Assembly (NCBI RefSeq): GCF_002161445.1
Contig: NZ_NFHT01000002.1
Span: forward strand, 186,001 to 250,000
From: Alistipes sp. An66
GTDB taxonomy: Bacteria; Bacteroidota; Bacteroidia; Bacteroidales; Rikenellaceae
Direction: 5' to 3'
DNA: 64,000 bases
Every line of letters starts with the position of its first letter. Within the stretch, counting starts at the first letter, position 1. The translations under genes were made by a program, and so were the position numbers. Below are positions 1-8,391 of the stretch, one piece after another. A model generated the notes under the pieces. The model was not told the DNA's origin and searched no databases. It saw only the letters and a program-made list of their open reading frames with translations.

Positions 1-1969
1 GCGCGCGGCGTTCGGCACGCCGCTGGCGCCGCCGCTCGATCCGCTCGATTTCGCGCGCCACCGAAGCATCCCGCCCGGCCGCATCCTCCTTCTCGACCGT
101 ATCCCGGAAGTCGTCCAGCTCCCGACGGGCCAGGCGCGTCAGCTCCTTCTCGGCCTGCGCCTCGCGGATCGTCCGGATCGTATTCTCGATCTGACGGTTG
201 GCGTCGGCGATCAGCTGCTGTGCCTCCTCCTTGGCGCGTTTGAGGATCTCCTGCCGCTCCGCGCGGATCTTCGTGAGCTGCTCCGCGTAGGTCTGCTCCA
301 ACTCCTCGACCTTGCGGTCCGTGAGCCGGATGCGGTCGCGCTTCTGCTCCCAGTAGTGCTTGTCGCGGGCGATCTCGCGCAGCTGCTTCTCGATATTGAT
401 ATGGTCCGACCCGGCCTTCTCGCTGGCCCGGCGGATGATCTCCTCCGGGAGCCCGATCTTGCGGGCGATCTCCACGGCGAACGAACTGCCCGGCTTGCCC
501 ATCTCCAACTTGAAGAGCGGGCGGATATTCTGCACATCGAACATCATCGCTCCGTTGGCGATGCCCTCTGTATTCGACGCATAGTACTTGATGTTGGCAT
601 AGTGGGTCGTGATGACGCCGTAACACCCCTTTTCCAGCAGGCGTTCGAGAATCGCTTCGGCGATCGCCCCGCCGATGATCGGCTCGGTTCCCGACCCGAA
701 CTCGTCGATGAGCACCAGCGTGCGGTCCGACGCCCCGGCCAGCATGTGCTTCATGTTGAGCAGGTGGGACGAATAGGTCGACAGGTCGTTGTCGATCGAC
801 TGCTCGTCGCCGATGTCGATGCAGAGGCTCCCGAAGACCGGCAGCTCGGAGATCTCCGACGCCGGGACCGGGAATCCGCACTGGAACATGTACTGCACGA
901 TGCCGGTGGTTTTCAGACAGACGGACTTCCCGCCGGCATTCGGGCCCGAGATGACGAGGATGTGCTTCCGCCGGTCGAGTTGCAGGTCGAGGGGCACGAT
1001 CTCGCGCCCGGCGGCCCGCAGGGTCTGCTGCAAGAGCGGGTGGCGGGCGTTTTTGAGCACGAGGCGGTCGTCGGTCGAGAGGATGGGCTTCACGCATCCG
1101 TTCTCCGAGGCCCAGCGCCCCTTGGCGCGCAGCATGTCCATCTCGGCCAGATAGTCGCCCGATGCGGCGATCAGCCCGACGTCGGGACGGATCGTCTCGG
1201 TGAACTCCGTGAGGATGCGGACGATCTCGCGCCGCTCGGCATATTCCAGTTCGCGCAGTTCGTTGTTGATCTCCACCACCTCGACGGGTTCGACATAGAA
1301 GGTCTTTCCGGTGGCCGACTCGTCGTGGATGAAGCCGTTGAGTTTGCGTTTGTTCGAGGCCGAGACGGGGATCACGGCCCGTCCGTCGCGGATCGAGATC
1401 TGGGCGTCGCTTTCGACGATTCCGGAGCTCTTGGCGGCGGCGAGCACGGCTTGCAGGCGTTTGGCGGCCTGCCCTTCGCGTTCGCGGATCGCGCGGCGGA
1501 TCTCCTGCAAGGCGGGCGAGGCGTTGTCGCGGACGTTCCCGAAACGGTCGACGATCGTCGCGATGCGCCGCACGATCTCCGGGAAGGCCTCCACGCCGCG
1601 CGTGCGGGCATGCAGCACCGGATAACGCTCCGCGCGGTTGAGCAGGAACTCCACGATGCCGCCGACGGCGGCGAGGGCCCGGCCGAGCGTGACGACCTCC
1701 TCCACGTCGAGGAACGTCCCTTCGACGCGGAGTTTGGCGACGATATGGTCCACATCGGGGTATTCGCCCCCGGGGAAATCGCGCTCCATGTCGAGCACCA
1801 GACGCATTTCGTCGGCCAGCGCCAGACGGTGCTCGATCTCGCGCGGGGAGGTCGAGAATCCCTCGGCGGCGATCCGCTCACGGGCGGCGCGCATCGTACA
1901 CAGCGCGGCGATCTGTTCACGCACACGGTCGAAACCGATTTTCTGCTCGAAAGAGGCTGGATAGATCAT
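1..1969 (-). CDS. mutS2: Endonuclease/ATPase MutS2 (partial, C-terminus outside window)
   Basis: MutS2 binds branched DNA or stalled ribosomes and works in recombination control or ribosome rescue in the cytoplasm. The visible 656 residues start MIYPASFEQKIGFDRV, a typical MutS2 N-terminus. The Walker A motif GPNAGGKS lies near residue 340, and STYSSHLLNMKHML, VLIDEFGSGTEP and TTHYANIKYYA follow as in the MutS ATPase core. A long charged coiled coil fills the last 150 residues. The Smr nuclease domain expected at the end lies beyond base 1. The ATG at 1969 is the first codon that gives the family N-terminus. A TAnnTTTG match lies only a few bases upstream (1975-1982), so a nearly leaderless transcript is possible. 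The gene may also be read from the upstream amidase/MCE operon, although a hairpin (1993-2020) separates them. Confidence 0.93.
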   Translation of the reverse strand, partial: MIYPASFEQKIGFDRVREQIAALCTMRAARERIAAEGFSTSPREIEHRLALADEMRLVLDMERDFPGGEYPDVDHIVAKLRVEGTFLDVEEVVTLGRALAAVGGIVEFLLNRAERYPVLHARTRGVEAFPEIVRRIATIVDRFGNVRDNASPALQEIRRAIREREGQAAKRLQAVLAAAKSSGIVESDAQISIRDGRAVIPVSASNKRKLNGFIHDESATGKTFYVEPVEVVEINNELRELEYAERREIVRILTEFTETIRPDVGLIAASGDYLAEMDMLRAKGRWASENGCVKPILSTDDRLVLKNARHPLLQQTLRAAGREIVPLDLQLDRRKHILVISGPNAGGKSVCLKTTGIVQYMFQCGFPVPASEISELPVFGSLCIDIGDEQSIDNDLSTYSSHLLNMKHMLAGASDRTLVLIDEFGSGTEPIIGGAIAEAILERLLEKGCYGVITTHYANIKYYASNTEGIANGAMMFDVQNIRPLFKLEMGKPGSSFAVEIARKIGLPEEIIRRASEKAGSDHINIEKQLREIARDKHYWEQKRDRIRLTDRKVEELEQTYAEQLTKIRAERQEILKRAKEEAQQLIADANRQIENTIRTIREAQAEKELTRLARRELDDFRDTVEKEDAAGRDASVAREIERIERRRQRRAERRA

Positions 1970-1992
1970 GAATGCAAACGTATCAGACGAAA

Positions 1993-2020
1993 TTCGGCCC
2001 CTTTGCTCTCCGGGGCCGAA
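1993..2020 (-). terminator. Hairpin between the MCE gene and mutS2
   Basis: TTCGGCCCC (1993-2001) pairs perfectly with GGGGCCGAA (2012-2020). Read on the minus strand it follows the MCE gene, but only TTTCG comes after it, so termination is probably incomplete. It could also simply separate two cotranscribed genes. Confidence 0.4.
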
Positions 2021-2040
2021 AGATTTGCCGCTGCCGATGT

Positions 2041-3042
2041 TCAACGCACTTTTTTCAGCGAATCGCGCTCGGCCCGTTCGGCAGCCTTCGCGGCCTTGCG
2101 TTCGGCCTTCGCCTGCATCTTTTCGGGGCTGCGGCCGAAGAGCGAGAAGTGGACATAGCGGCCCGGGTACTGTTCCAGATCGGCCAGCAGCGAGGCCAGG
2201 TTGTCGCTGGCCCTTTCGAGCGACTCGTAGAGCGCCGGATCGTTCAGCAGCCGGCCCACGGTGCCCTCACCCCGGTCGATGCGTTCCAGCAGGGCGTTCA
2301 TCCCGGCGACCGTCTCGGAGAGTTCGCGGGCAAAGCCGGCCTCGGCCAGTTCCGTCGTGATACGGTTCAGATTGCCCATCATGCTGTCGACGCGGGGCGC
2401 GTTCTCACCCAGCATCACGGAGAATTCCGTGAGGTTCTCGACGGCAGCCTGCAAGTTGCGGCGTTCGGAGGCGAGCAGACCGGACAGATCGCCCGTCATC
2501 GTATCGAGGTTTTCGAGTGTTCCGCTGATGTGCTGCGCATTGGTTTCGAGCAGCCGGTTCAGGTTGTCGAGCGTCCGCGCGAGGTTGTCGGTCACCTGCG
2601 AGACTTTCTGCTTGAAGAATTCGAGTTCGGAGCCGGCCATGTCCATCAGATCGCGTTCCCGCACCGAGCGCAGCGTGTCGCCCGATTGGAGATACTCGTC
2701 AGCGGCGCCGTAGATGATCTCGATGGCTTTTCCGCCCATGAGTCCGTCGCTGTAAATCTTGGCTTCGGAGTCGGTCGGGATCCGGTACTGGCGTTTGACG
2801 GTGAATTGCAGGACGACATTCTGGCTTTTCCGGGGGTCGAACGAGATACCGGTGACGGTGCCGATCTTGACACCCTTCATGGTGATGGGCGAGGCGGTCT
2901 GCACGCCGTTGATCTGGTCATAGGCGGCATAGTAGACGGCATTGCGGCTGAAAATGTCGAGTCCTTGCAGGAATCGGATTCCGGCCCAGGCGGCGAAGAT
3001 CATGGCCACCCCGAAAATACCGATTTTGACTTCCCTTTTCAT
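2041..3042 (-). CDS. MlaD/MCE family lipid-transport protein
   Basis: 333 residues. One N-terminal membrane anchor (about residues 6-24, IGIFGVAMIFAAWAGIRFL) is followed by a single MCE domain (about 38-115, with MKGVKIGTVTGI typical of the family). A long coiled-coil periplasmic tail ends in a basic, Ala/Lys-rich segment. MCE proteins carry phospholipids between the two membranes as substrate-binding parts of Mla-like ABC systems; no permease or ATPase gene is nearby. The gene starts 6 bases after the amidase stop codon, so the two are cotranscribed. Amidase followed by MCE is an arrangement I know from other Bacteroidota. The substrate is unknown. Confidence 0.88.
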   Translation of the reverse strand: MKREVKIGIFGVAMIFAAWAGIRFLQGLDIFSRNAVYYAAYDQINGVQTASPITMKGVKIGTVTGISFDPRKSQNVVLQFTVKRQYRIPTDSEAKIYSDGLMGGKAIEIIYGAADEYLQSGDTLRSVRERDLMDMAGSELEFFKQKVSQVTDNLARTLDNLNRLLETNAQHISGTLENLDTMTGDLSGLLASERRNLQAAVENLTEFSVMLGENAPRVDSMMGNLNRITTELAEAGFARELSETVAGMNALLERIDRGEGTVGRLLNDPALYESLERASDNLASLLADLEQYPGRYVHFSLFGRSPEKMQAKAERKAAKAAERAERDSLKKVR

Positions 3043-3048
3043 GGTTTT

Positions 3049-4290
3049 CTATTTGGTTACAATTTGCGTACCCCGACAGGCGACGACGAAGGCGTCGGGG
3101 AAAGTTTTGCGCACGGAGCCGGCGGCCCGCTGCGCTTCGGAGCGGCTCTTGTACTCGCCGACACAGTATTTGTAGGGGAACCGCCCCTCCCCGGTGCACT
3201 GCCGGACCTTTCCGCGGTAGGAGCGGAAGTTCGACGCGTTCACCGACACGGGCTTGTCCGAAGCCAGCACCTGCACCGTATAGCGCAGCGGTTCGGCAGC
3301 GGGCTCCCTTTTCTTTTCCGAAACGGTTGCGGGCGCCGGGCTCTTCGCGGAGGTCTCTCCGGCCGCTTTTCCGGCCGTCGCGGGTTTCTTCTCCGACGGT
3401 TTTGCGGTGTTTTTCCCGGACGCATCCGTCCGGGGGCTCTCCGCAGGCGCGGATTTACCCGTCGCGGGATTCGTCTCCGAAGCGGCGGCATCCTCCTCGG
3501 CACGCCGGGTTTCCAGCACATAGGAGGAGTACTCCTTCACGGCGCGGTAGATCGACGCGGCGATCTCGTTCTGCCCCTTGTCGGACTTCATGTAGGCCAG
3601 CTCCTGCGCATTCGACATGAAGCCGATCTCGGTCAGCGCACCGGGCATGTCCGTGGCGTAGAGCACGCGCAGAAGCTGCCGCTTCACGCCGCGGGAGTTG
3701 CGCCCGGCCTTGGTGTAGCTGGTCTGGATGCAGCGCGCGATGGCCATGCTGTACTCCCCGTAGGTGAATTGCAGGTTCTGGATGTAGGCCCGCACGATCG
3801 CGGCCGTCCGTTCGTCCGACATGTCGATCAGATCCTCGCGGTTGCTTTCGTAGAGGGCGTTCTCGTTGTACCGCTGCTCCTTGGGGGTTTCGCCCATGAT
3901 GAGCGTCTCGACGCCCTTGACGGCCGTGGCGCGCGGCGCGGCATTGGCATGGATCGAGAGGAAGAGGTCGCCGCCGGCGTTGTTGGCGATGTCGGCCCGG
4001 GCCTGAAGGTCCGTGGCGAGATCCGCGCCGAGGGCCTTGTCCGTGGTGCGCGTATAGACCACCTTGACGCCCGGCATTCCCTCCTCGATGAGTTTCCCGA
4101 GTTTCAGGGCCACTTTCAGCGTAATGTCCTTCTCATAGACCCCGCCGTAATGGGCTCCGGGAAATTTCCCGCCGTGCCCGGCGTCGATTACCACGACGCC
4201 GACGCCGTGTGCAATATTCTTTGCGGCAACCGCGTTTGTAAGGACGGCTGCAATCGCAAAAACGAGTGACAGCAAAAGGCGCGTGCGCAT
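3049..4290 (-). CDS. N-acetylmuramoyl-L-alanine amidase with C-terminal SPOR-like domain
   Basis: 413 residues; Amidase_3 family, zinc hydrolases that cut the amide bond between MurNAc and the stem peptide. A signal peptide (residues 1-24) precedes the catalytic domain. Zinc-ligand motifs are VIDAGHGG near residue 35, a glutamate in VYEKDITLK, SIHANAA near 113 and GALTEIGFMSN near 210. A Pro/Ala/Lys linker (about 265-335) joins it to a roughly 75-residue end that resembles SPOR (YTVQVLASDKPV ... AFVVACRGTQIV), which would recruit it to denuded septal glycan. The in-frame TTG at 4305 was rejected because ATG 4290 begins directly with a signal peptide. A promoter at 4407-4414 drives it leftward through the start region of lptD. 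Confidence 0.93.
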   Translation of the reverse strand: MRTRLLLSLVFAIAAVLTNAVAAKNIAHGVGVVVIDAGHGGKFPGAHYGGVYEKDITLKVALKLGKLIEEGMPGVKVVYTRTTDKALGADLATDLQARADIANNAGGDLFLSIHANAAPRATAVKGVETLIMGETPKEQRYNENALYESNREDLIDMSDERTAAIVRAYIQNLQFTYGEYSMAIARCIQTSYTKAGRNSRGVKRQLLRVLYATDMPGALTEIGFMSNAQELAYMKSDKGQNEIAASIYRAVKEYSSYVLETRRAEEDAAASETNPATGKSAPAESPRTDASGKNTAKPSEKKPATAGKAAGETSAKSPAPATVSEKKREPAAEPLRYTVQVLASDKPVSVNASNFRSYRGKVRQCTGEGRFPYKYCVGEYKSRSEAQRAAGSVRKTFPDAFVVACRGTQIVTK

Positions 4291-4331
4291 ATTTAATGGT
4301 GCCAAGTGTAAGCTATCTGTAAATTTTTACC

Positions 4332-4339
4332 TATCTTTG
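4332..4339 (+). promoter_or_regulatory. -7 element for lptD
   Basis: TATCTTTG matches the Bacteroidota consensus TAnnTTTG. No good TTTG is seen at the -33 position. Transcription would start near 4346, which rules out the upstream GTG at 4283 as start of lptD. Confidence 0.5.
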
Positions 4340-4406
4340 TCGGGCCGCAAACGCGGCCGGAGGAGGTTCCGGGAGCCTCCGACGGGTGTTTTTGCCGACT
4401 TGTCGG

Positions 4407-4414
4407 CAAAGGTA
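4407..4414 (-). promoter_or_regulatory. -7 element for the amidase-MCE operon
   Basis: The minus strand reads TACCTTTG here, a full match to TAnnTTTG, about 115 bases ahead of the amidase ATG. The element faces the lptD promoter, so the two leaders overlap. Confidence 0.5.
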
Positions 4415-4432
4415 CGGAAATTTTTCGGAATT

Positions 4433-7348
4433 TTGGACAACAGAAGGGCAAAATATCTCCTATCGGCGGCAGTCGTACTGCTGTTCGCACAGGCCGTATT
4501 GGGCGGCATCACCCCCCGTACGGTCGGGTTCCGGCTTCCGGACGACACCCTGCGGCACGCCGCACCGCCGGAACGGACCGGCTCCGACCCCGACACCCCC
4601 GACGCCCCGACGGGGCCCTCGACATCCGATGCCGCCGCATCCGCAGATCATCCGCTCTCGCGCCGCGAAGCCCGCGCCGCCCGCGAACGGGCGCGCCGCA
4701 ACGCTGCCTTCAACGCGCTGTCGCAGGAGGAGAAGGATTCGCTCTTCTCGGCACAGGTCGACTCGCTCATCTCGCTGAAAGCAGACTCACTCGACCGCCC
4801 GCAGCGCGACTCGCTCGCCGCGGATTCGCTGGCGGCCGACACGATGCGCCGGGATTCGGTCAAAAAACCGCGTCCGGCGGGAGCGTTCCTCGACGACCCG
4901 ATCTCGGGCAAGAACACCGACTCGCTGGTCTACGACGTGCGCAACAAGCTCGTCTACATCTACAACCAGGGCGACGTGACCTACCAGAACAGCAACCTCA
5001 AAGCCGACTTCATGCGCATCGACATGAACTCGAAGCTGGTCCACGCCTACGGCAAGCCGGATTCGCTGGAAGGCAAGCCGATCGTGACGAAACCGGAATT
5101 CTCCGACGGCTCGGCCTCCTACCAGATGGACACGATCACCTACAACCTCGACACGAAGAAGGCGAAGATCAAGGGCGTGGCCACGCAGCAGGGCGACGGA
5201 TGGCTCGTGGGCGGCAGCGTGAAGAAGATGCCCGACAACACGATCAACATCCAGCACGGCAAATACACCACGTGCGACGAGACCGACCATCCGCACTTCT
5301 ACCTGGCGATGACCAAAGCGAAGGTCATTCCGGGCAAGAAGGTTGTCACGGGACCGGCCTACCTGGTCATGGAGGATGTGCCGATCTACTTTCTGGGCAT
5401 TCCCGAGGGCTTCTTCCCGGTCAGCTCGGGTCCGAAGTCGGGACTTCTGATGCCCACCTACGGCGAGGAGTACTCCAAGGGATTCTTCCTGCGCGACCTG
5501 GGCTACTACTTCACGATGGGCGAATACGCCGACCTCGCGGTCCGGGGCGGCATCTACACGCTGGGATCGTGGGAGGCCTCGGCCGCCTCGCGCTACATCA
5601 AGCGCTACAAGTACAGCGGCAGCTTCAACATGCAGTATTCGAGCGTGAAGACCGGCGAAAAGGGCGAACCCGACTACATCAAGCAGAACAACTTCCGCGT
5701 GCAGTGGACCCACTCGCAGGATGCCAAGGCCAATCCGGGCTCGACCTTCTCGGCCTCGGTGAACTTCGCGACGAGCGGTTACAGCAAGTATTCGGCCACG
5801 AACCTCAACGACATTCTGGCCACCCAGACCAACTCCTCGATCTCCTACTCGAAGAGCTGGACGGGCACGCCGTTCTCGCTGTCGGCCAACATGGCCATCT
5901 CGCAGAACTCCCAGAACCAGTCCATTTCGGTGACGCTGCCGACGGTGGTCTTCAACGTTTCGCGCTTCTACCCGTTCAAGCGCAAGGAGAAGACGGGCAA
6001 GGACCGCTGGTACGAGAAGATCTCGATGCAGTACACGGGCAAGATGACCAACTCGGTGACGACCACCGAATCGAAGGTCTTCACGAAGGAGACGCTCGAA
6101 AACATGAAGAACGGCATCGAGCACTCGATCCCGGTCTCGGCGTCGTTCAACCTCTTCAACTACATCAACGTCACGCCGTCGGCCAACTACACGGAGAAGT
6201 GGTACTTCAAGAAGGTGGAGTACGAGTGGAACCCCGTGACGAACAAGACCGACACGCTGCCGACGAACTACGGCTTCTACCGCCTGTACAACTACAATTT
6301 CAGCGTCTCGACCTCGACGACGATCTACGGTATGTTCGACTTCACGAAGAAGCGCCGCGACCGCAAGATCCAGGCCATCCGCCACACGCTGACCCCCTCG
6401 ATCGGCTTCTCCTACGCGCCGGATTTCAGCGACCCGAAATACGGTTACTACCTGACGCGGCAGACCGACTCCACGGGACGCTTCACGACCTACTCGCCCT
6501 ATGCGGTGAACGCCTACGGCGTACCGTCGTCGGGGCGTTCGATGTCGATGAACTTCTCGCTGTCGCAGAACCTCGAAATGAAGGTCCTCTCGAAGCGCGA
6601 CACCTCGGGCGTGAAGAAGATCAAGCTCATCGACGAGCTGCGCGCCAGCGGATCGTACAACTTCCTGGCCGACTCGATGCGGCTGTCGACCATCTCGCTG
6701 TCGTTCCGCACGACGCTCTTCAACAACTTCGGCATCAACCTCTCGGCGACGCTCGACCCCTACCGCGTAACGCCGCAGGGCGTACGCTACGACAAACTCT
6801 TCTTCCCGGGGCGTATCACCTCGACGGGCTGGTCGTTCGGCTACACGTTCAAGTCGCGCGAGGACAAGAGCACTCCGGCGGTGAACGACATCACGTCGAT
6901 CCCTCCGGAATACCAGAACCCCTACTATGACCCCTACGGACAAATGGATCCGGTGTTGCGAAGACAGTACATGGCCCAGGCATATTATGACTTCACGCTG
7001 CCGTGGAACTTCGGCTTCAACTATGCGGTGAACTATTCGATTTCGTACGTCAACAATGGCACGACGGGCTACCGGAAGAACATCACGCAGACGGTGGGAT
7101 TCAACGGTTCGGTGAACCTCACGCCGAAAACGGGCATCACGTTCCAGGGCGGCTACGACATCAAGACGAGGAAACTGACCACCTCATCGGTATCGATCAC
7201 GCGCGACCTGCACTGCTGGCAGATGTCCTTTTCGTGGATTCCGTTCGGCTACCACCGGTCGTGGAGTTTCAACATCGGCGTGAAGGCGGCATCGCTCTCG
7301 GACCTGAAATACGACAAGTCGCAGTCGATGTACGACAACATGTATTAA
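4433..7348 (+). CDS. lptD: LPS-assembly protein LptD-like outer-membrane beta-barrel
   Basis: About 971 residues from the TTG at 4433; the frame is open from a GTG at 4283. LptD inserts lipopolysaccharide into the outer leaflet. A hydrophobic signal segment (LLSAAVVLLFAQAVLGG) is followed by a Pro/Ala/Asp-rich spacer with repeated DSL motifs. An OstA-like N-domain comes next (near YDVRNKLVYIYNQGDVTYQN, with MPDNTINIQHGKYTTCD), then the barrel: alternating aromatic strands, GYYFTMGEYADLAVRGGIYT and a Tyr/Ser-rich C-terminal half. This matches the large Bacteroidota LptD version. The start is uncertain: the promoter at 4332-4339 excludes the GTG, leaving TTG 4400 or TTG 4433. A tandem repeat and a strong terminator follow. 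Confidence 0.87.
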   Translation: MDNRRAKYLLSAAVVLLFAQAVLGGITPRTVGFRLPDDTLRHAAPPERTGSDPDTPDAPTGPSTSDAAASADHPLSRREARAARERARRNAAFNALSQEEKDSLFSAQVDSLISLKADSLDRPQRDSLAADSLAADTMRRDSVKKPRPAGAFLDDPISGKNTDSLVYDVRNKLVYIYNQGDVTYQNSNLKADFMRIDMNSKLVHAYGKPDSLEGKPIVTKPEFSDGSASYQMDTITYNLDTKKAKIKGVATQQGDGWLVGGSVKKMPDNTINIQHGKYTTCDETDHPHFYLAMTKAKVIPGKKVVTGPAYLVMEDVPIYFLGIPEGFFPVSSGPKSGLLMPTYGEEYSKGFFLRDLGYYFTMGEYADLAVRGGIYTLGSWEASAASRYIKRYKYSGSFNMQYSSVKTGEKGEPDYIKQNNFRVQWTHSQDAKANPGSTFSASVNFATSGYSKYSATNLNDILATQTNSSISYSKSWTGTPFSLSANMAISQNSQNQSISVTLPTVVFNVSRFYPFKRKEKTGKDRWYEKISMQYTGKMTNSVTTTESKVFTKETLENMKNGIEHSIPVSASFNLFNYINVTPSANYTEKWYFKKVEYEWNPVTNKTDTLPTNYGFYRLYNYNFSVSTSTTIYGMFDFTKKRRDRKIQAIRHTLTPSIGFSYAPDFSDPKYGYYLTRQTDSTGRFTTYSPYAVNAYGVPSSGRSMSMNFSLSQNLEMKVLSKRDTSGVKKIKLIDELRASGSYNFLADSMRLSTISLSFRTTLFNNFGINLSATLDPYRVTPQGVRYDKLFFPGRITSTGWSFGYTFKSREDKSTPAVNDITSIPPEYQNPYYDPYGQMDPVLRRQYMAQAYYDFTLPWNFGFNYAVNYSISYVNNGTTGYRKNITQTVGFNGSVNLTPKTGITFQGGYDIKTRKLTTSSVSITRDLHCWQMSFSWIPFGYHRSWSFNIGVKAASLSDLKYDKSQSMYDNMY

Positions 7349-7379
7349 GGAGGGGGGGGCCGCAAGAGAGCCGGAAGGG

Positions 7380-7451
7380 CCGGAGGAGCCGCAAGAGCCG
7401 GAGGAGCCGCAAGAGCCGGAGGAGCCGCAAGAGCCGGAGGAGCCGGAGGAG
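7380..7451 (+). repeat. 18-bp tandem repeat, 4 copies
   Basis: The unit CCGGAGGAGCCGCAAGAG occurs at 7380-7397, 7398-7415 and 7416-7433, with a diverged fourth copy at 7434-7451. It lies between the lptD stop codon and its terminator, so it is in the 3' end of that transcript. Confidence 0.9.
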
Positions 7452-7480
7452 CCGGGAAAAACGGCGAAAATACAGATATA

Positions 7481-7511
7481 AAAAGGAGCGGTCGAAAACC
7501 GCTCCTTTTTT
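7481..7511 (+). terminator. Terminator after lptD, possibly bidirectional
   Basis: GGAGCGGT (7485-7492), loop CGAAA, ACCGCTCC (7498-7505), then six T. A run of A before the stem lets it also end the nitroreductase transcript from the other side. Confidence 0.85.
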
Positions 7512-7534
7512 GCATACGCCGGACGACCTCGGGT

Positions 7535-8386
7535 TCAGTTTCTCGGGGCCGGATCGCGGTCGATGTAGTTGGGATAGAGGAACTCGGGCATTCCGAAAGC
7601 CAGAACCGCACCGATGCGGCGTCCCTGCAACCCGAGCATCCGGTTCAACCTCTTGCGGCGATCCTGCCGCACGGCGGTCAGCACGAAGCCCATGTAGATC
7701 TGACTCACGCCCAGCGCTTCGGCCATGAGCGAGGCGTTCTGGCAAGCGAGGTTCGCATCCTCGACGCCGAAACGGCTCGCACGGGGCGCATGGATGAAAA
7801 GCAGGGCCGTGGCACCGCGCAGAATGCGGTCACGGCCTTCGGCATATTCGAGCCGCAGACGCCGGAAAACAGGCAGATAACGGTAGGCTCCCGGCATCAG
7901 ATGCCGCAGCCAGGGCCGGATCAACGGATTCGCAAGCAGACGCTCCAACCTCCGGAAAATCCGCAGCGTATATTCGGTCACCTCACGCAGCCGTTCGGGA
8001 TCGGTGACGAGCGTGTAGCCCAACTCACGGGCATTGCTGGCCGTCGGGGCGCGGTCGGCGGCCGCGATGATGCGGTCGAGCCATTCGGGCGGCACGGGAC
8101 GGTCGGAGAGCGCGCGGTTCGAGCGACGCACGGCCAGCAGCAATTCCACCCGCTCGGGCGTCGGCAGATCGCGGCGGTCAAAGGCATGCACCCGCTCCGG
8201 CGGGAAGCCCTCGTGTGCCACGGAGCCGGTCGGACAGGCCGCGACACAGTGCCCGCAAAGGATGCAGTTCCCGGGTTGGCGGAGCGACACCGCCCCGCGG
8301 GGCTCCTCCTGCACGAAGATCTGCGACGGACAGACCCTTGCGCACCGCCCGCAGCGGATGCAGGACTCCCGGACACGAATCTCCAT
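7535..8386 (-). CDS. Ferredoxin-nitroreductase fusion protein
   Basis: 283 residues. The N-terminus has two [4Fe-4S] motifs, CIRCGRCARVCP (about residues 9-20) and CILCGHCVAACP (about 41-52). The rest is a nitroreductase-like FMN domain, with RRSNRALSDRPVP and APTASNAREL near its start and GVSQIYMGF near its end. Such cytoplasmic proteins pass electrons from iron-sulfur clusters to flavin; the substrate is unknown. A TTG in the same frame at 8395 overlaps the stop of the upstream permease gene, but ATG 8386, five bases past that stop, starts cleanly before the first cluster motif. It is cotranscribed with the permease. Confidence 0.9.
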   Translation of the reverse strand: MEIRVRESCIRCGRCARVCPSQIFVQEEPRGAVSLRQPGNCILCGHCVAACPTGSVAHEGFPPERVHAFDRRDLPTPERVELLLAVRRSNRALSDRPVPPEWLDRIIAAADRAPTASNARELGYTLVTDPERLREVTEYTLRIFRRLERLLANPLIRPWLRHLMPGAYRYLPVFRRLRLEYAEGRDRILRGATALLFIHAPRASRFGVEDANLACQNASLMAEALGVSQIYMGFVLTAVRQDRRKRLNRMLGLQGRRIGAVLAFGMPEFLYPNYIDRDPAPRN

Positions 8387-8391
8387 CCGGA

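Noticed and set aside
4787-6943. 718-codon open frame on the minus strand across lptD
   Set aside because: Antisense shadow of a G+C-rich gene: Arg/Val/His-rich, no domain pattern, and the plus strand is a clear beta-barrel protein.
7380-7451. CRISPR array
   Set aside because: Repeats are directly tandem without spacers, and no cas gene is in the window; the same holds for the other arrays.
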